Shown: in pieces, positions 19,777 through 30,205 of the stretch
Layout: the number at the start of each line of letters is the position of its first letter
How positions within the stretch are numbered: position 1 is the first letter of the stretch
Assembly (NCBI GenBank): GCA_000972765.1
Contig: CP011265.1
Location: 3,841,001 to 3,905,000, forward strand
DNA from: Verrucomicrobia bacterium IMCC26134
GTDB taxonomy: Bacteria; Verrucomicrobiota; Verrucomicrobiia; Opitutales; Opitutaceae
Reading direction: 5' to 3'
DNA: 64,000 nt
Program-made: the position numbers and the translations under genes
The notes under the pieces: generated by a model
Database searches by the model: none
The model's input: the letters and a program-made list of their open reading frames with translations, nothing else
Told to the model about the DNA's origin: nothing

Positions 19777-20456
19777 GGACTGGTCAAGGCTTCGTAAACG
19801 CGGCGCGCGGCAAGGGCGAAGATGAGCCCGATGAAAACACCGCAGAAAAAGCCGCCCACGATGTCACTCACGTAGTGGCGATACAAATACATACGGGACC
19901 AGCATACGGCGGCGGCGAACAAGCCGTAAGGCCAGGCCCAGCGCGGCGCGAGCAGGGCCGCGCCCGCCACCAGGCCCCAGCAGTGGGAGGCGTGGCCGGA
20001 AGGGAAGCTCTGGAAATCCCAGTGCAGGGTGAAGGCGTGGAGCTTGTCCGGCAGCTGGATGTGCGGGCGGGTGCGGCCGAAGATGATTTTCAGGATGAGG
20101 CCGACCAGTCCGGCTCCGCAGGCACCGAGCAGTCCGGCCGCGCCGGCGAGCCGCCAGGAGAGACGTCGCTTGTATATCCCTGCGCCCCAGAGCAGCAGGG
20201 CGAGGAAAAGCGGGAGGTAATGAAGCTCGCCCCACTTGGTGAACCATTTGGCGACGCTTATCATGCCCGGCGTGCGATCCGAGATGATGCGGTCCAGCCA
20301 GTATCGATCGGTGCCGGTGGTGCCGGCCCAAAGCATGAAGCCGGTGACAAGTGCGAACCCGATCAAACCTAAGGGGCTGAGCTGGCGAAGCGGCAGGTCT
20401 ACGGCGCGCAGGATATCGCGGTAATCATGCCACCAGAGGCGAACCTTGGCTCTCAT
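19773..20456 (-). CDS. PAP2-family membrane phosphatase
   Basis: A 227-residue membrane protein with all three PAP2 motifs in order: KIIFGRTRPH, FPSGHAS and SRMYLYRHYVSDI. The histidines in the last two form the phosphohistidine chemistry. Such enzymes dephosphorylate lipid A, undecaprenyl pyrophosphate or phosphatidic acid on the periplasmic side. It lies 3 bp after the LAB_N gene and overlaps the ArnT-like gene, which points to a lipid-carrier or lipid A substrate. Confidence 0.88.
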   Translation of the reverse strand: MRAKVRLWWHDYRDILRAVDLPLRQLSPLGLIGFALVTGFMLWAGTTGTDRYWLDRIISDRTPGMISVAKWFTKWGELHYLPLFLALLLWGAGIYKRRLSWRLAGAAGLLGACGAGLVGLILKIIFGRTRPHIQLPDKLHAFTLHWDFQSFPSGHASHCWGLVAGAALLAPRWAWPYGLFAAAVCWSRMYLYRHYVSDIVGGFFCGVFIGLIFALAARRVYEALTSP

Positions 20457-20459
20457 GGC

Positions 20460-20786
20460 TTAGACAAACTCTTTGACCGCCGGTTTGCGCGGGCGCAGGT
20501 CCAGCCAGAGGTTATAGCCGGCGGTGAAGGCGGGGAAGAGGTTGGAGAGCACGCCGACCGAGTCGTTTTTACCCGCGATAAAATAGGACAATAGCATGAG
20601 GCTGCCGACGACGCTCATGACCCAGAAGGCGCGGGGGATGACGGGACGGCCGGCGGCGCGGGTGGCGATGAGCTGCACGACCCAGCGGCCCGCGAACAGC
20701 GTGACACCGGTGTAGCCGATGAGCTTCCAAGGGGTGATGAAGACCTCGAAGCTGAAGAGATGAAAATGCAGGATGACCTCGTTCAT
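20460..20786 (-). CDS. Lipid A biosynthesis N-terminal (LAB_N) domain membrane protein
   Basis: A 108-residue protein with three membrane segments. KLIGYTGVTLFAGRWVVQ, IPRAFWVMSVVGSLMLL and NLFPAFTAGYNLWLDLR are characteristic of the small LAB_N proteins, which are often encoded next to GT2 and ArnT-like genes. They may help to present or flip a sugar-lipid, but no biochemical role is proven from the sequence. It is the second gene of the operon, 17 bp after the GT2 gene. Confidence 0.88.
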   Translation of the reverse strand: MNEVILHFHLFSFEVFITPWKLIGYTGVTLFAGRWVVQLIATRAAGRPVIPRAFWVMSVVGSLMLLSYFIAGKNDSVGVLSNLFPAFTAGYNLWLDLRPRKPAVKEFV

Positions 20787-20803
20787 GGGCGGGCGCGGGC
20801 GGC

Positions 20804-21514
20804 TCAGGCTTTGCGCACGGGCAGCACGCCGGGGGGCAGGCGGAGCTGGCGGGTGAGCAACCAGGAGACTCCGGTGAGATCACGCAGACCGCGGAGGGCG
20901 CGGCCGCCGATGGTGTATTTGGAGACACCGCGCAGGCGCGGGCGGTGGTTGACGGGGACCTCGACGATGGTGAGGCCGGCGTTTTTCAAGAGGGCGGGCA
21001 GGAAGCGGTGCATGCCGTTGAAGGGGACAAGAAAACGGACGTGCTCGCGGCGCATGGCCTTGAGCGAGCAACCGGTGTCGCGGATGCCGTCATGGAGGAA
21101 GGCGCGGCGGATCTTGTTGGCAAAACGGGAGGCGATACGGCGGTTCCACGTGTCTTGCCGGTGGAGGCGGTAGCCGCAGGCGACATCGGCGCCGGCGAGG
21201 GCGGCGACGAGGGCGGGGATGTCGGCGGGGTCGTTCTGGCCGTCGCCATCGAGCATCACGCAGAGTTCGCCGGTGGAGTGGTGGAGACCGGCGTAGAGGG
21301 CGGCGCTCTGGCCGCAGTTGTAGGCGAGGGCTACGACCTCGATGCCGGGCTCGGTGCGCAGCTTGGCAAGGGTGCCATCGGTCGAGCCGTCATCCACGGC
21401 GATGATCTCGGCGGCTGGGCAGGCCTGGCGGATCTCGCGGAGGAGTTCGGCGACGTTTTCCTCTTCGTTGTAGAAGGGGACTATGATGGAGAGGCGATCG
21501 GTCGTGGGGAGCAT
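20804..21514 (-). CDS. GT2 glycosyltransferase, dolichol-phosphate-mannose-synthase-like
   Basis: The 236-residue protein starts at the ATG at 21514, with a GTG seven codons earlier also possible. It has the GT-A nucleotide-sugar site with SIIVPFYNEEENV, AVDDGSTDGT and the metal-binding MLDGDGQNDP. It resembles enzymes that charge polyprenyl phosphate with a sugar (DPM1, ArnC), but lacks their C-terminal membrane helices. As the first gene of the operon it probably makes the lipid-linked sugar that the ArnT-like protein uses. Confidence 0.88.
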   Translation of the reverse strand: MLPTTDRLSIIVPFYNEEENVAELLREIRQACPAAEIIAVDDGSTDGTLAKLRTEPGIEVVALAYNCGQSAALYAGLHHSTGELCVMLDGDGQNDPADIPALVAALAGADVACGYRLHRQDTWNRRIASRFANKIRRAFLHDGIRDTGCSLKAMRREHVRFLVPFNGMHRFLPALLKNAGLTIVEVPVNHRPRLRGVSKYTIGGRALRGLRDLTGVSWLLTRQLRLPPGVLPVRKA

Positions 21515-21674
21515 GGCCTTGGGCGGAAAGACCACAGACCGTCGGGGCGGGTCACAAGCCTCATTCGCGGGCTAATTATTTGCGAAAAGGGGTTTTGCCT
21601 GGCGAAGCATGGAAAACTGCGCGGCAGGCGAATCCGGTTGCACGGGGCGAAGGGTGCGAAGGAAGCTTTGCAGA

Positions 21675-22889
21675 ATGACAGACGCCCCCTGCGCCTCGCT
21701 CCCGAAAGATCAACGCTGGCGGGAGCTGGCTTTTTTACTGGTGGCGGCGGTGTTGCTGACGCCGATCTTCTGGCTGACGAAGCTCGATATCGTGGCGGCG
21801 GGCTGGTTTTACGAGGCTGGGCTGGCCGTGCCATGGTTCGCGAAGGACGCGTTGATTTGCCGGATTTTCTTCTATGCGCCGCCGGTGTTGATCGGGCTGA
21901 TCGTGGTGGTGGCGGTGATCGGTTTTGTGACGGGCGGAAGCGGGCCGCTGGCCAAGGGCAGGCGGCGGGGGGCGGTGATTTTGCTGGCGGCGGTGTTGCT
22001 CGGGCCGGGGATCCTGGTGAACGCGATTTTTAAGAATCACTGGGGACGGCCGCGGCCTAACAGCATCGAGCAGTTCGGCGGCAAGGCGACCTACCTGCCT
22101 CCGTTGCTGAAGGCGCCGGCGGGGGGCAAATCGTTTCCCTCGGGGCATCCTTCGATGGCGTTTGTTTACGCGGTGTTTTACCTGTTGTTGCGGGAAAAGC
22201 ACCGCCGGCTGGCGCGGGCGATGTTGGCGGCGGCGTTTTTGCTCGGACTGGCGATGGGCGTGGCGCGCATGGCGGCGGGAGCGCACTTTTTATCGGACGT
22301 GCTGTGGTCGATGCTGATCACCTGGTTCGCGGCCTGGGTGGCGTATTACGGAGTGCTGGCGCTGGACGCGCGGCGGACGGCGGCGGCACAGGTGGGGCGG
22401 CGGCTCGGCGCCGGGCAATGGCTGGCGATTTCATCGGGGGTGGCGGCGATCGTGGCGGGCCTGCTTTTCATTACGCCGGTGAACCGCAAGGCGGCTTTCG
22501 AGTGGCCGGCCGGCAAACCGGCGCCGGCGACTCTGGTGGTGCGCGCACCGGGTGCAGTGGTAAAGGTGCGGGTCGAGCCGGCAACGGCGGGGGGCGGGGC
22601 GGCCTTCGGGTTGAGGCAGACGGTGCAGGGCTTCGGCCTGCCTTGGAACCGGCTGCGGGTCCGGCAGGACAAAGCCGATGGCGAGTCTCTCGCGACCTGG
22701 ACCTACGAAGCCCAGCTGCGTGGAGTTTACACGGAACTGGACAACGTGCTGACCATCACGGTGCGTGATCCGGCGGTTCGGGTGCTGCGAGTGGACATGG
22801 GTGCAGGCGCACAAGTCGAAGTGGAGGGCGAGGCGCGCTGGCTGGAGATCATCCAAGTGCCGGCGGCGGCGGACGTGGCCGGGAAGTAG
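21675..22889 (+). CDS. PAP2-family phosphatase with extra C-terminal domain
   Basis: From the ATG at 21675 the protein has 404 residues. The first 250 form a six-helix PAP2 phosphatase with KNHWGRPRP, FPSGHPS and ARMAAGAHFLSDV, similar to LpxE/LpxF-like lipid A phosphatases. A seventh hydrophobic segment (GVAAIVAGLLFITPV) is followed by about 125 residues rich in beta-strands, with LVVRAPGAVVKVRVEP and LDNVLTITVRDPAVRVLRVDMG. That tail is not part of the usual family and probably lies in the periplasm. The gene is divergent from the GT2 operon and may act on the same lipids. Confidence 0.82.
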   Translation: MTDAPCASLPKDQRWRELAFLLVAAVLLTPIFWLTKLDIVAAGWFYEAGLAVPWFAKDALICRIFFYAPPVLIGLIVVVAVIGFVTGGSGPLAKGRRRGAVILLAAVLLGPGILVNAIFKNHWGRPRPNSIEQFGGKATYLPPLLKAPAGGKSFPSGHPSMAFVYAVFYLLLREKHRRLARAMLAAAFLLGLAMGVARMAAGAHFLSDVLWSMLITWFAAWVAYYGVLALDARRTAAAQVGRRLGAGQWLAISSGVAAIVAGLLFITPVNRKAAFEWPAGKPAPATLVVRAPGAVVKVRVEPATAGGGAAFGLRQTVQGFGLPWNRLRVRQDKADGESLATWTYEAQLRGVYTELDNVLTITVRDPAVRVLRVDMGAGAQVEVEGEARWLEIIQVPAAADVAGK

Positions 22890-22901
22890 GCGGTCGAGCA
22901 G

Positions 22902-22932
22902 AAAAAAGCCGCGCTCCGGGGAGGAGCGCGGC
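22902..22932 (-). terminator. Rho-independent terminator of the RNase E/G gene
   Basis: A perfect 9-bp stem, GCCGCGCTC (22908-22916) with GAGCGCGGC (22924-22932), has a 7-nt loop. On the minus strand it is followed by six T residues. It lies 51 bp after the stop of the RNase E/G gene. On the plus strand there is no T-tract, so it is unlikely to serve the PAP2 gene. Confidence 0.88.
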
Positions 22933-22982
22933 CGGAGGATGAGCAGACTGCGCCGGCGGGAATGCCTGCGGGCACTTCGGAC

Positions 22983-24752
<1,770 letters not shown>

Positions 24753-24851
24753 GGGTGGTGTGGTCCTGGTTTTGCACGGGGCACCAACGGGCGGGAGTCG
24801 CGACGCAGGAGATTCCGGTCGGGAGCGCATGATCGTGGGAAAGGTTCAGTT

Positions 24852-26084
24852 TCACGTGAAATCCTTTCTGAAGCGATGGACGCTCTGGACTAGTCCTTGC
24901 AATAAACAGCAACTGAGCACGAAGGAGCCACCGTAGCTTATAAAGGGAAGCGGTATGCCCGTAATGGGCACGAGGCCGATGGTCATCCCGATGTTTACGA
25001 ACACATGCACAGCGAACAAGACCGTGACCCCGACGGCAAGCAGAGTGCCGAAGCGGTCGCGGGCGAGTCCGGCGATGCGGATGCCGTTGATCAAGATGAT
25101 GCCAAACAGACCTAGCACGGTGAGACTTCCCAAAAATCCCTTCTCCTCGGCGATGACGGAGAAGATAAAATCGTTATGCGAGACGGCGGGGGGCAGGTAA
25201 CCCAACTGGGCCTGCGTGCCCTGCGTCCAGCCCTTGCCGGTGAGGCCGCCGCTGCCGACTGAAATGAGCGACTGGTTGAGGTTCCAGGCGTCCTTCGTGC
25301 CGGTGGGGTCGATGACCTCCGGGGCGGTGAAGGTGAGGATGCGGTTGCGCTGGTAATCCTTGAGCGGCAACCAGCTGTGAACCTGGTAGGCGCCCTTGTC
25401 CTTCAAGTAGGACAGATTATTGTCCTTCATGAACTTGGCATAGTTATGCATATCCCACGCGATCACACTCAAGAGGAGCAGGAACGCGCCCAAAGCCACC
25501 GCGAAAAAGCGGGAGGAAAGGCGGGAGATATAGAGCATGGAAAATACCATGGGGGGCAGGACGATGGCCGATTTAAGATCGGGCTGGAGAAGGATGAGCA
25601 GCATGGGGACGCCCGCCGCAAGCGCCAACTTGCCCAGAGTGCCGATTGAGTTACGAATCGAGCCCAGGCGGGCGCGGATGAGAATTGAGGCGGTGGCGAA
25701 AAGCACGGCCGCCTTGGCTGGTTCGCTCGGCTGAAGGGCGAAGACCCCGAAATCGAGCCAGCGCTGGGCGCCGTAGCGTTCGTTGCCGATGCCCGGGATG
25801 AGCACGAGCACGAGTAAAAGCAGGCAGGCCAAGTAGAACCAGTGGCCGATACTGAGCCAGATACGGTAGTCCACGAGGGAGACGGCGGTATAAACCAGGA
25901 GGCCGCCGGCGAGCCAGACCAGCTGGTTGAGCCAGTTGGTCAAGGGGGTGGAAAACTGGGCGGAGTAAATGAACGCCACACCGATCAGGCTGAGGGCGAC
26001 CAGGGCGAGAGGAGTCCATAGATCCCAACGGGCGCGGGTGGCGGTCTTAAAGACACCGAGGTAATCGCTGGCGCGGCTGAACAT
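24852..26084 (-). CDS. rodA: Rod-shape-determining peptidoglycan polymerase RodA
   Basis: A 410-residue SEDS protein with about ten membrane helices. It polymerises glycan strands from lipid II with a class B PBP during cell elongation. Motifs are GAQRWLDFGVFALQPSEPAK in the large loop and the C-terminal GIPLPFISYGGS. The start is the ATG at 26084; the open frame upstream lacks membrane character. The partner PBP2 and mreBCD are not in the window, although they usually sit nearby. It lies 99 bp upstream of the RNase E/G gene on the same strand. FtsW is the alternative, but the RodA loop and length fit better. Confidence 0.9.
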   Translation of the reverse strand: MFSRASDYLGVFKTATRARWDLWTPLALVALSLIGVAFIYSAQFSTPLTNWLNQLVWLAGGLLVYTAVSLVDYRIWLSIGHWFYLACLLLLVLVLIPGIGNERYGAQRWLDFGVFALQPSEPAKAAVLFATASILIRARLGSIRNSIGTLGKLALAAGVPMLLILLQPDLKSAIVLPPMVFSMLYISRLSSRFFAVALGAFLLLLSVIAWDMHNYAKFMKDNNLSYLKDKGAYQVHSWLPLKDYQRNRILTFTAPEVIDPTGTKDAWNLNQSLISVGSGGLTGKGWTQGTQAQLGYLPPAVSHNDFIFSVIAEEKGFLGSLTVLGLFGIILINGIRIAGLARDRFGTLLAVGVTVLFAVHVFVNIGMTIGLVPITGIPLPFISYGGSFVLSCCLLQGLVQSVHRFRKDFT

Positions 26085-26318
26085 GGAGGGTTGGGAGGCG
26101 GCGGTAAAAGCGGGCGGTTGAAGGAAGGGACGTGGCGAAGCAGTAGCACAGATTCGCCCGGGGCGAAGGCGCAAAATACTAAAACGATCGCCCCTTCAAC
26201 TTCGCGCCGCCGAGGCGGGTGCGGCGGGTGCGCTCAAGTTAAACTAAATTAGGGTTATTACCCCTTGCCGAAAGGGTTCGCGGCGGACAGAATGGCGGCG
26301 TTCAGCAACCCTTATGCG

Positions 26319-26324
26319 AAAGGA
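26319..26324 (+). promoter_or_regulatory. Shine-Dalgarno site of the 26331 gene
   Basis: AAAGGA six nt before the ATG at 26331 decides this start over in-frame upstream candidates. Clear Shine-Dalgarno sequences are uncommon at the other starts of this window. Confidence 0.6.
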
Positions 26325-26330
26325 TACACC

Positions 26331-26600
26331 ATGAGTGCGATCAAGCTACAGTTGGATTCCGAGGAATTGGCGGCGGTCGAGCGTTACGCCGCGACCCTGG
26401 AGGTGAAGGCGGAAGACGTGGTTTACGCCGCGTTGAATCGCTTGATGATGACTGGCCGCGATCCAGCGGTGCGGGTGGATATCGTGGAGACCAAGGCGTG
26501 GCGTGGTGCAAACCTCCCGCTTTGGAGTGACTCGGCCCACAGCGTGCATGCCTACGAGGGCAAGCATGATGACGAACCGCAGCCGAGCCGGTATTTGTAA
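26331..26600 (+). CDS. Small hypothetical protein
   Basis: An 89-residue protein starts at the ATG preceded by AAAGGA. The first half (IKLQLDSEELAAVERYAATLEVKAEDVVYAALNRLM, described in parts: a short strand followed by two helices) has a ribbon-helix-helix-like layout. The second half is polar, with WRGANLPLWSD and HAYEGKHDDEPQPS. DNA binding is therefore possible but not shown. It is divergent from rodA, sharing a 246-bp region, and converges with the unknown gene at 26624. No partner toxin is apparent. Confidence 0.6.
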   Translation: MSAIKLQLDSEELAAVERYAATLEVKAEDVVYAALNRLMMTGRDPAVRVDIVETKAWRGANLPLWSDSAHSVHAYEGKHDDEPQPSRYL

Positions 26601-26623
26601 GCGCGGCCGCAGCGGCGACTGGC

Positions 26624-27832
26624 TCAGGTGGCGCAGCTGCCGAGGTTGATAAAGTGAAAGGGCAGGGCTTCGGCGGCACGGAGACGGCAAAGGGTCTCGA
26701 TGGAAGCCGGCGCACGCAGCTGCTTTACGTGCAGGACGCGGCTTGGATCGAGAGAATCGAGGTCGAGCCCCCAGCCCGCGCGCTCACGAGATGTTGCGAA
26801 TAGAAAGAGCTCGTTGAAGGAGACCAGAACCGCACGGCTTTCGTCAGCGGCGAAATCGTGGGTTTCGGTGAAACGGCGATGGAGGGTCAAGGTGCCAAGG
26901 CGGCGTTCGTTCATGTCGGAGTAAACCCCCCAGCAGACCTTGCAACGTTCAAGGACGGCGGTTTCCCCGGTGGAGAGAAGAGCCTCGAAGGTCGCGAGAC
27001 TCTGGTGGCTTTCCCGGCGCAGAACCAAGCCGTGGTCGCCGCACGGGATCGTGATGCAGTCGCCGAGCGTTTGGGCGGAGATGAGCCAGGACCAGCCTTC
27101 GGAATAGTAGTCGCCCTGCGAAGGCAGAAACGGATCGATCACTTCGATGTTGTAGATGCCATGTCGAAGCAGCTGGTAAAAATCACACCCGCCGGCGGGG
27201 TAGACCACAGTGCGACCTTGAAGACTTTGGGCGCGCAGCGCCTCGAGGCAGGAGAGGTGCCAATCGCGCCAGCCATCGGCGGACAAGTGCTGCCAGAGCA
27301 GGGAATGCAAGAGGCGGGCAAAGGGCCGGTCCTCGGTTCGAGCCAGCAGGCTGCGGAAGGCCTCATGGGACTCGGCGCCGAGGCAAAAATCAAAAATGCG
27401 ATTGCCGAGTGCGAAACAGGCGGCGGCCTTGAGTGCGGGATCGGTGAAGTCGTAAATCACGTCGGCAAACCGGCGGTATTTATCGATCACGGCGCCTACC
27501 GGCAGGCCGGCTTCCAAGCTATCGATGGCTGGCGACAGGAGGCCGTTTGCCTTGAGGTATTCCAGCAGGCCTGGCAAATCGTGGTCGAAGAGCGCGTGCA
27601 GTTCGTGAAGTGCGGCGGCGCGATCCGTGGTGAAGGCCTCGTTGAAAAAAAGCAGTGCGGGCGAACCGAGCGGATGATGGGGGGCGCACCGGTTGAGGGT
27701 GAAACGTTCCCAGAACGCATCATCGATCGCGAGCGAGGCCTTGGCGAGCGGGAGATCGGCGAGGATTTTTTGCCACTGTATCCAGCGACCGAACACGTCC
27801 TGAGCGGTGCGGGTTACAGCTTGGGAATACAT
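26624..27832 (-). CDS. Uncharacterised 402-residue protein
   Basis: The ATG at 27832 gives 402 residues; the frame extends to 27994, but that part is low quality. The protein is soluble, with no signal peptide or membrane segment. A central stretch VVYPAGGCDFYQLLRHGIYNIEVIDPFLP looks like the first strand-loop-strand of a Rossmann fold: a glycine-rich turn and, after the second strand, an acidic residue, as in SAM-binding proteins. Two cysteines in CKVCWG and one in ITIPCGDHG may matter. N-terminal and C-terminal parts are helical. I do not recognise the family, so a methyltransferase role is only a guess. Confidence 0.7.
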   Translation of the reverse strand: MYSQAVTRTAQDVFGRWIQWQKILADLPLAKASLAIDDAFWERFTLNRCAPHHPLGSPALLFFNEAFTTDRAAALHELHALFDHDLPGLLEYLKANGLLSPAIDSLEAGLPVGAVIDKYRRFADVIYDFTDPALKAAACFALGNRIFDFCLGAESHEAFRSLLARTEDRPFARLLHSLLWQHLSADGWRDWHLSCLEALRAQSLQGRTVVYPAGGCDFYQLLRHGIYNIEVIDPFLPSQGDYYSEGWSWLISAQTLGDCITIPCGDHGLVLRRESHQSLATFEALLSTGETAVLERCKVCWGVYSDMNERRLGTLTLHRRFTETHDFAADESRAVLVSFNELFLFATSRERAGWGLDLDSLDPSRVLHVKQLRAPASIETLCRLRAAEALPFHFINLGSCAT

Positions 27833-28002
27833 GGTGGTGGCTACGGGATGGGGCCGCGGCAACGCTCGCCCTACCGGTGAAAAGCGGAAGCCGGGGCGGG
27901 CGTCGTCGCAAGCGCCAACTCGATCGAAGGGTCCGAATGCCGGCCAGCCGGTGACTTGTAGGGTTGAATTTTTCAGACGGAGGACCAGCCTCACGAACTT
28001 TC

Positions 28003-29580
28003 ATGCCTGAACCCTTCGTAAATTCAGCACTTGTGCTTGCCCAGGTGGAGGTCCCTTCCTGGCCTTGGGCGGCAGTGTTGCTAACCGGGGCGGCGGCGGG
28101 GTTCGCAGTCGTGTGGCTGGCCACGAAGTCGACCCGCAAAGCGGCGGTCGAGCAGGCGGCCTCGCTGATCGATGTGGCTCGTCGCGAAGCGCATGTGACG
28201 GCGGGCGAAATCAAGCAGCAGGTGGAAAAGGAGCTCGATGTTCGCCGGGCCGAGGTGAATCGCGAGCTCGACCGGCGCGAAATCGAGATGGATCTCCGGT
28301 TGCGCGAGATTCGCTCCCACGAAGAGTCACTGGCCCTTTTGGACCATCAGCTCAACCAGCATGGCGAGCGTCTAGCCCGCGAAAACAGCGCCATCCGGCA
28401 GGCGCGTGACGCCATCCGCGCCCTTTCAAAATCCCTCCGCAAACGTCTTGAGGGGGTGTCCCAAATGGATGCCGACGAGATCAAACGTGCGCTGCGCGAC
28501 GAGGTGCAGATGGAGTGCCAGGACGAGCTGCGCGCCCTGCGCCGCCAGATCGTGGACCGTTCCGAGCAGGATTTGCAGAACGAGGCCAAGCGCATTCTCG
28601 TGACCGCGATGCAGCGCATGTCGTCGCAGCCAAATCACGATATCACCGCGACGATCGTCTCGCTGCCCAACGATGAAATGAAAGGCCGCATCATCGGGCG
28701 TGAAGGACGCAATATAAAGTCGTTCGAGGCGGCCACCGGCGTCACCCTGCTCATCGACGAGTCTCCGCAAATGGTGCTGGTGTCTTCTTTCGATCCCGTC
28801 CGCCGCGAGATCGCCCGCATGTCGCTGGAGGCCCTGGTGAAAGACGGCCGCATCCATCCTGCGAGCATAGAGGAAGCGGTGAAGACTGCGGCCGGGGAGG
28901 TGAGTCTGAATGTGCAGCAAAGTGGTGAGGACGCGGTCCAGCGCCTGGGTATCAATGGCCTGAAGCCCGAGATCATCGCCCTGCTGGGCAAATTGAAGTT
29001 CCGTTTTTCCTACGCCCAGAACGTGCTCGATCACTCGGTGGAGGTGGGCTTTCTCTGTTCCCTCATGGCGAGCGAGCTCGGGCTTGATCCGAACGTGGCC
29101 AAGCGAGCCGGTCTGCTTCATGACATCGGCAAGGCGATCGAGGGCGACTACGAGGGCAGTCACGCCAGTATCGGCGCGGATTTTGTGCGCCGGCATGGCG
29201 AGACCGATATCGTGGTCAACGCCGTGGCGGCCCATCACGAGGAAGTGAAACCCGAGACGGTTTATGCGGGGCTGGTCATCCTCGCCGATACGCTCTCGGC
29301 GGTGCGTCCGGGCGCGCGGGCCGAGTCGATGCACACCTACATCCAGCGCCTCGACCGGCTGGAGAAACTGGCGCTCTCGATCGAGGGTGTGCAGCAGGCC
29401 TACGCCATCCAAGCGGGTCGCGAGGTGCGCGTGGTGGTGAATCCGCAAAAAGTGAGCGACGAACAGGCGCGCGAGATCAGCCGCTTGCTTCGCGAGCGCA
29501 TCGAGGAAGAGTTGCAGTATCCGAGCACCATCAAGGTCACCGTGATCCGCGAACACCGCTTCACCGAGACAGCGATGTAA
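28003..29580 (+). CDS. rny: Ribonuclease Y
   Basis: RNase Y is a membrane-tethered endoribonuclease that starts mRNA decay. The ATG at 28003 gives 525 residues, near the usual 520. An N-terminal helix (WPWAAVLLTGAAAGFAVVWLA) anchors it. A long coiled coil (about 45-195) follows, then a KH domain with GRIIGREGRNIKSFEAATG, and an HD phosphodiesterase domain with AGLLHDIGKA and the second-half AAHHEEV. The ORF also has a TTG at 27964, which I reject because the family begins near the membrane helix. queF follows 86 bp downstream. Confidence 0.95.
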   Translation: MPEPFVNSALVLAQVEVPSWPWAAVLLTGAAAGFAVVWLATKSTRKAAVEQAASLIDVARREAHVTAGEIKQQVEKELDVRRAEVNRELDRREIEMDLRLREIRSHEESLALLDHQLNQHGERLARENSAIRQARDAIRALSKSLRKRLEGVSQMDADEIKRALRDEVQMECQDELRALRRQIVDRSEQDLQNEAKRILVTAMQRMSSQPNHDITATIVSLPNDEMKGRIIGREGRNIKSFEAATGVTLLIDESPQMVLVSSFDPVRREIARMSLEALVKDGRIHPASIEEAVKTAAGEVSLNVQQSGEDAVQRLGINGLKPEIIALLGKLKFRFSYAQNVLDHSVEVGFLCSLMASELGLDPNVAKRAGLLHDIGKAIEGDYEGSHASIGADFVRRHGETDIVVNAVAAHHEEVKPETVYAGLVILADTLSAVRPGARAESMHTYIQRLDRLEKLALSIEGVQQAYAIQAGREVRVVVNPQKVSDEQAREISRLLRERIEEELQYPSTIKVTVIREHRFTETAM

Positions 29581-29632
29581 AAGTCTGGAGCGCGCCCTGG
29601 GTTTGAAGCCGTCTAGTTGTGCTTTGGTTTTG

Positions 29633-29659
29633 TTTTCGTGGAGATCGTGTGTTTGGTGG
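29633..29659 (+). repeat. 27-nt TTTTCGTG-type element upstream of queF
   Basis: Units TTTTCGTGG, AGATCGTGT and GTTTGGTGG. It ends 7 nt before the queF ATG, so its terminal GGTGG occupies the Shine-Dalgarno position. It aligns without gaps to the elements at 5757-5783 (minus) and 31915-31941. Confidence 0.65.
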
Positions 29660-29666
29660 TTCCACT

Positions 29667-30050
29667 ATGTCAGACGCAAAACTACTGGAAACCTTTCCCA
29701 ATCCCGCGCCACAGCGCGATTTTTTGATCGAGCATACTCATCACGAGTTTACGTCGGTCTGCCCTATGACGGGTCATCCTGACTTCGGCACCATCACGGT
29801 GCGCTACGTTCCGGGAAAGACCTGCGTGGAGCTGAAATCGCTCAAGATTTATTTCCATGCCTTCCGCAACGAGGGGATCTTTTTCGAGGCGGTCACCAAC
29901 AAGATTTGCGACGATCTCGGCTCGGCCTTGAAACCTCGCAGCCTGGAGATCGTGACCGACTGGAAGGCGCGCGGCGGGTTTACCTCGGTGGTGACCGCGA
30001 AGTGGACTCCCTCCAAGGCGGGTGCACGTCCCACCCGGAGGAAGGGTTGA
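29667..30050 (+). CDS. queF: NADPH-dependent 7-cyano-7-deazaguanine reductase
   Basis: QueF reduces preQ0 to preQ1 in queuosine synthesis. The 127-residue unimodular type is seen. Its nucleophile is Cys32 in FTSVCPMTGHPDFG, Asp39 is the acid, and the NADPH-binding segment is ELKSLKIY followed by FRNEGIFFEAV. The family residue that is His in B. subtilis is Phe here, as in other short QueF proteins. No other queuosine gene is in the window. I looked for a preQ1 riboswitch upstream and saw none. Confidence 0.92.
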   Translation: MSDAKLLETFPNPAPQRDFLIEHTHHEFTSVCPMTGHPDFGTITVRYVPGKTCVELKSLKIYFHAFRNEGIFFEAVTNKICDDLGSALKPRSLEIVTDWKARGGFTSVVTAKWTPSKAGARPTRRKG

Positions 30051-30205
30051 TTTGCCCCGAAAACCGCGATTGCTCGCCTGCGATCTGCGTCCGGGCGACG
30101 CATCGTATGGCGAGAGGCGCGCGGCCGATTTCTATCGGTCGCGAAACGCGAAGGGGTGCGCGATAGAGTTTGTCGTTGCCCGTTAATCCGCATGGAATCG
30201 CGGCC

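Noticed and set aside
29581-29666. A possible preQ1 riboswitch before queF
   Set aside because: No characteristic stem with an A-rich tail is seen. The region is explained better by the TTTTCGTG element.
30121-30142. Hairpin GCGGCCGAT / ATCGGTCGC after queF
   Set aside because: The stem has a G-T pair and no T-tract follows, so it is not listed as a terminator. It may still be a weak structure.
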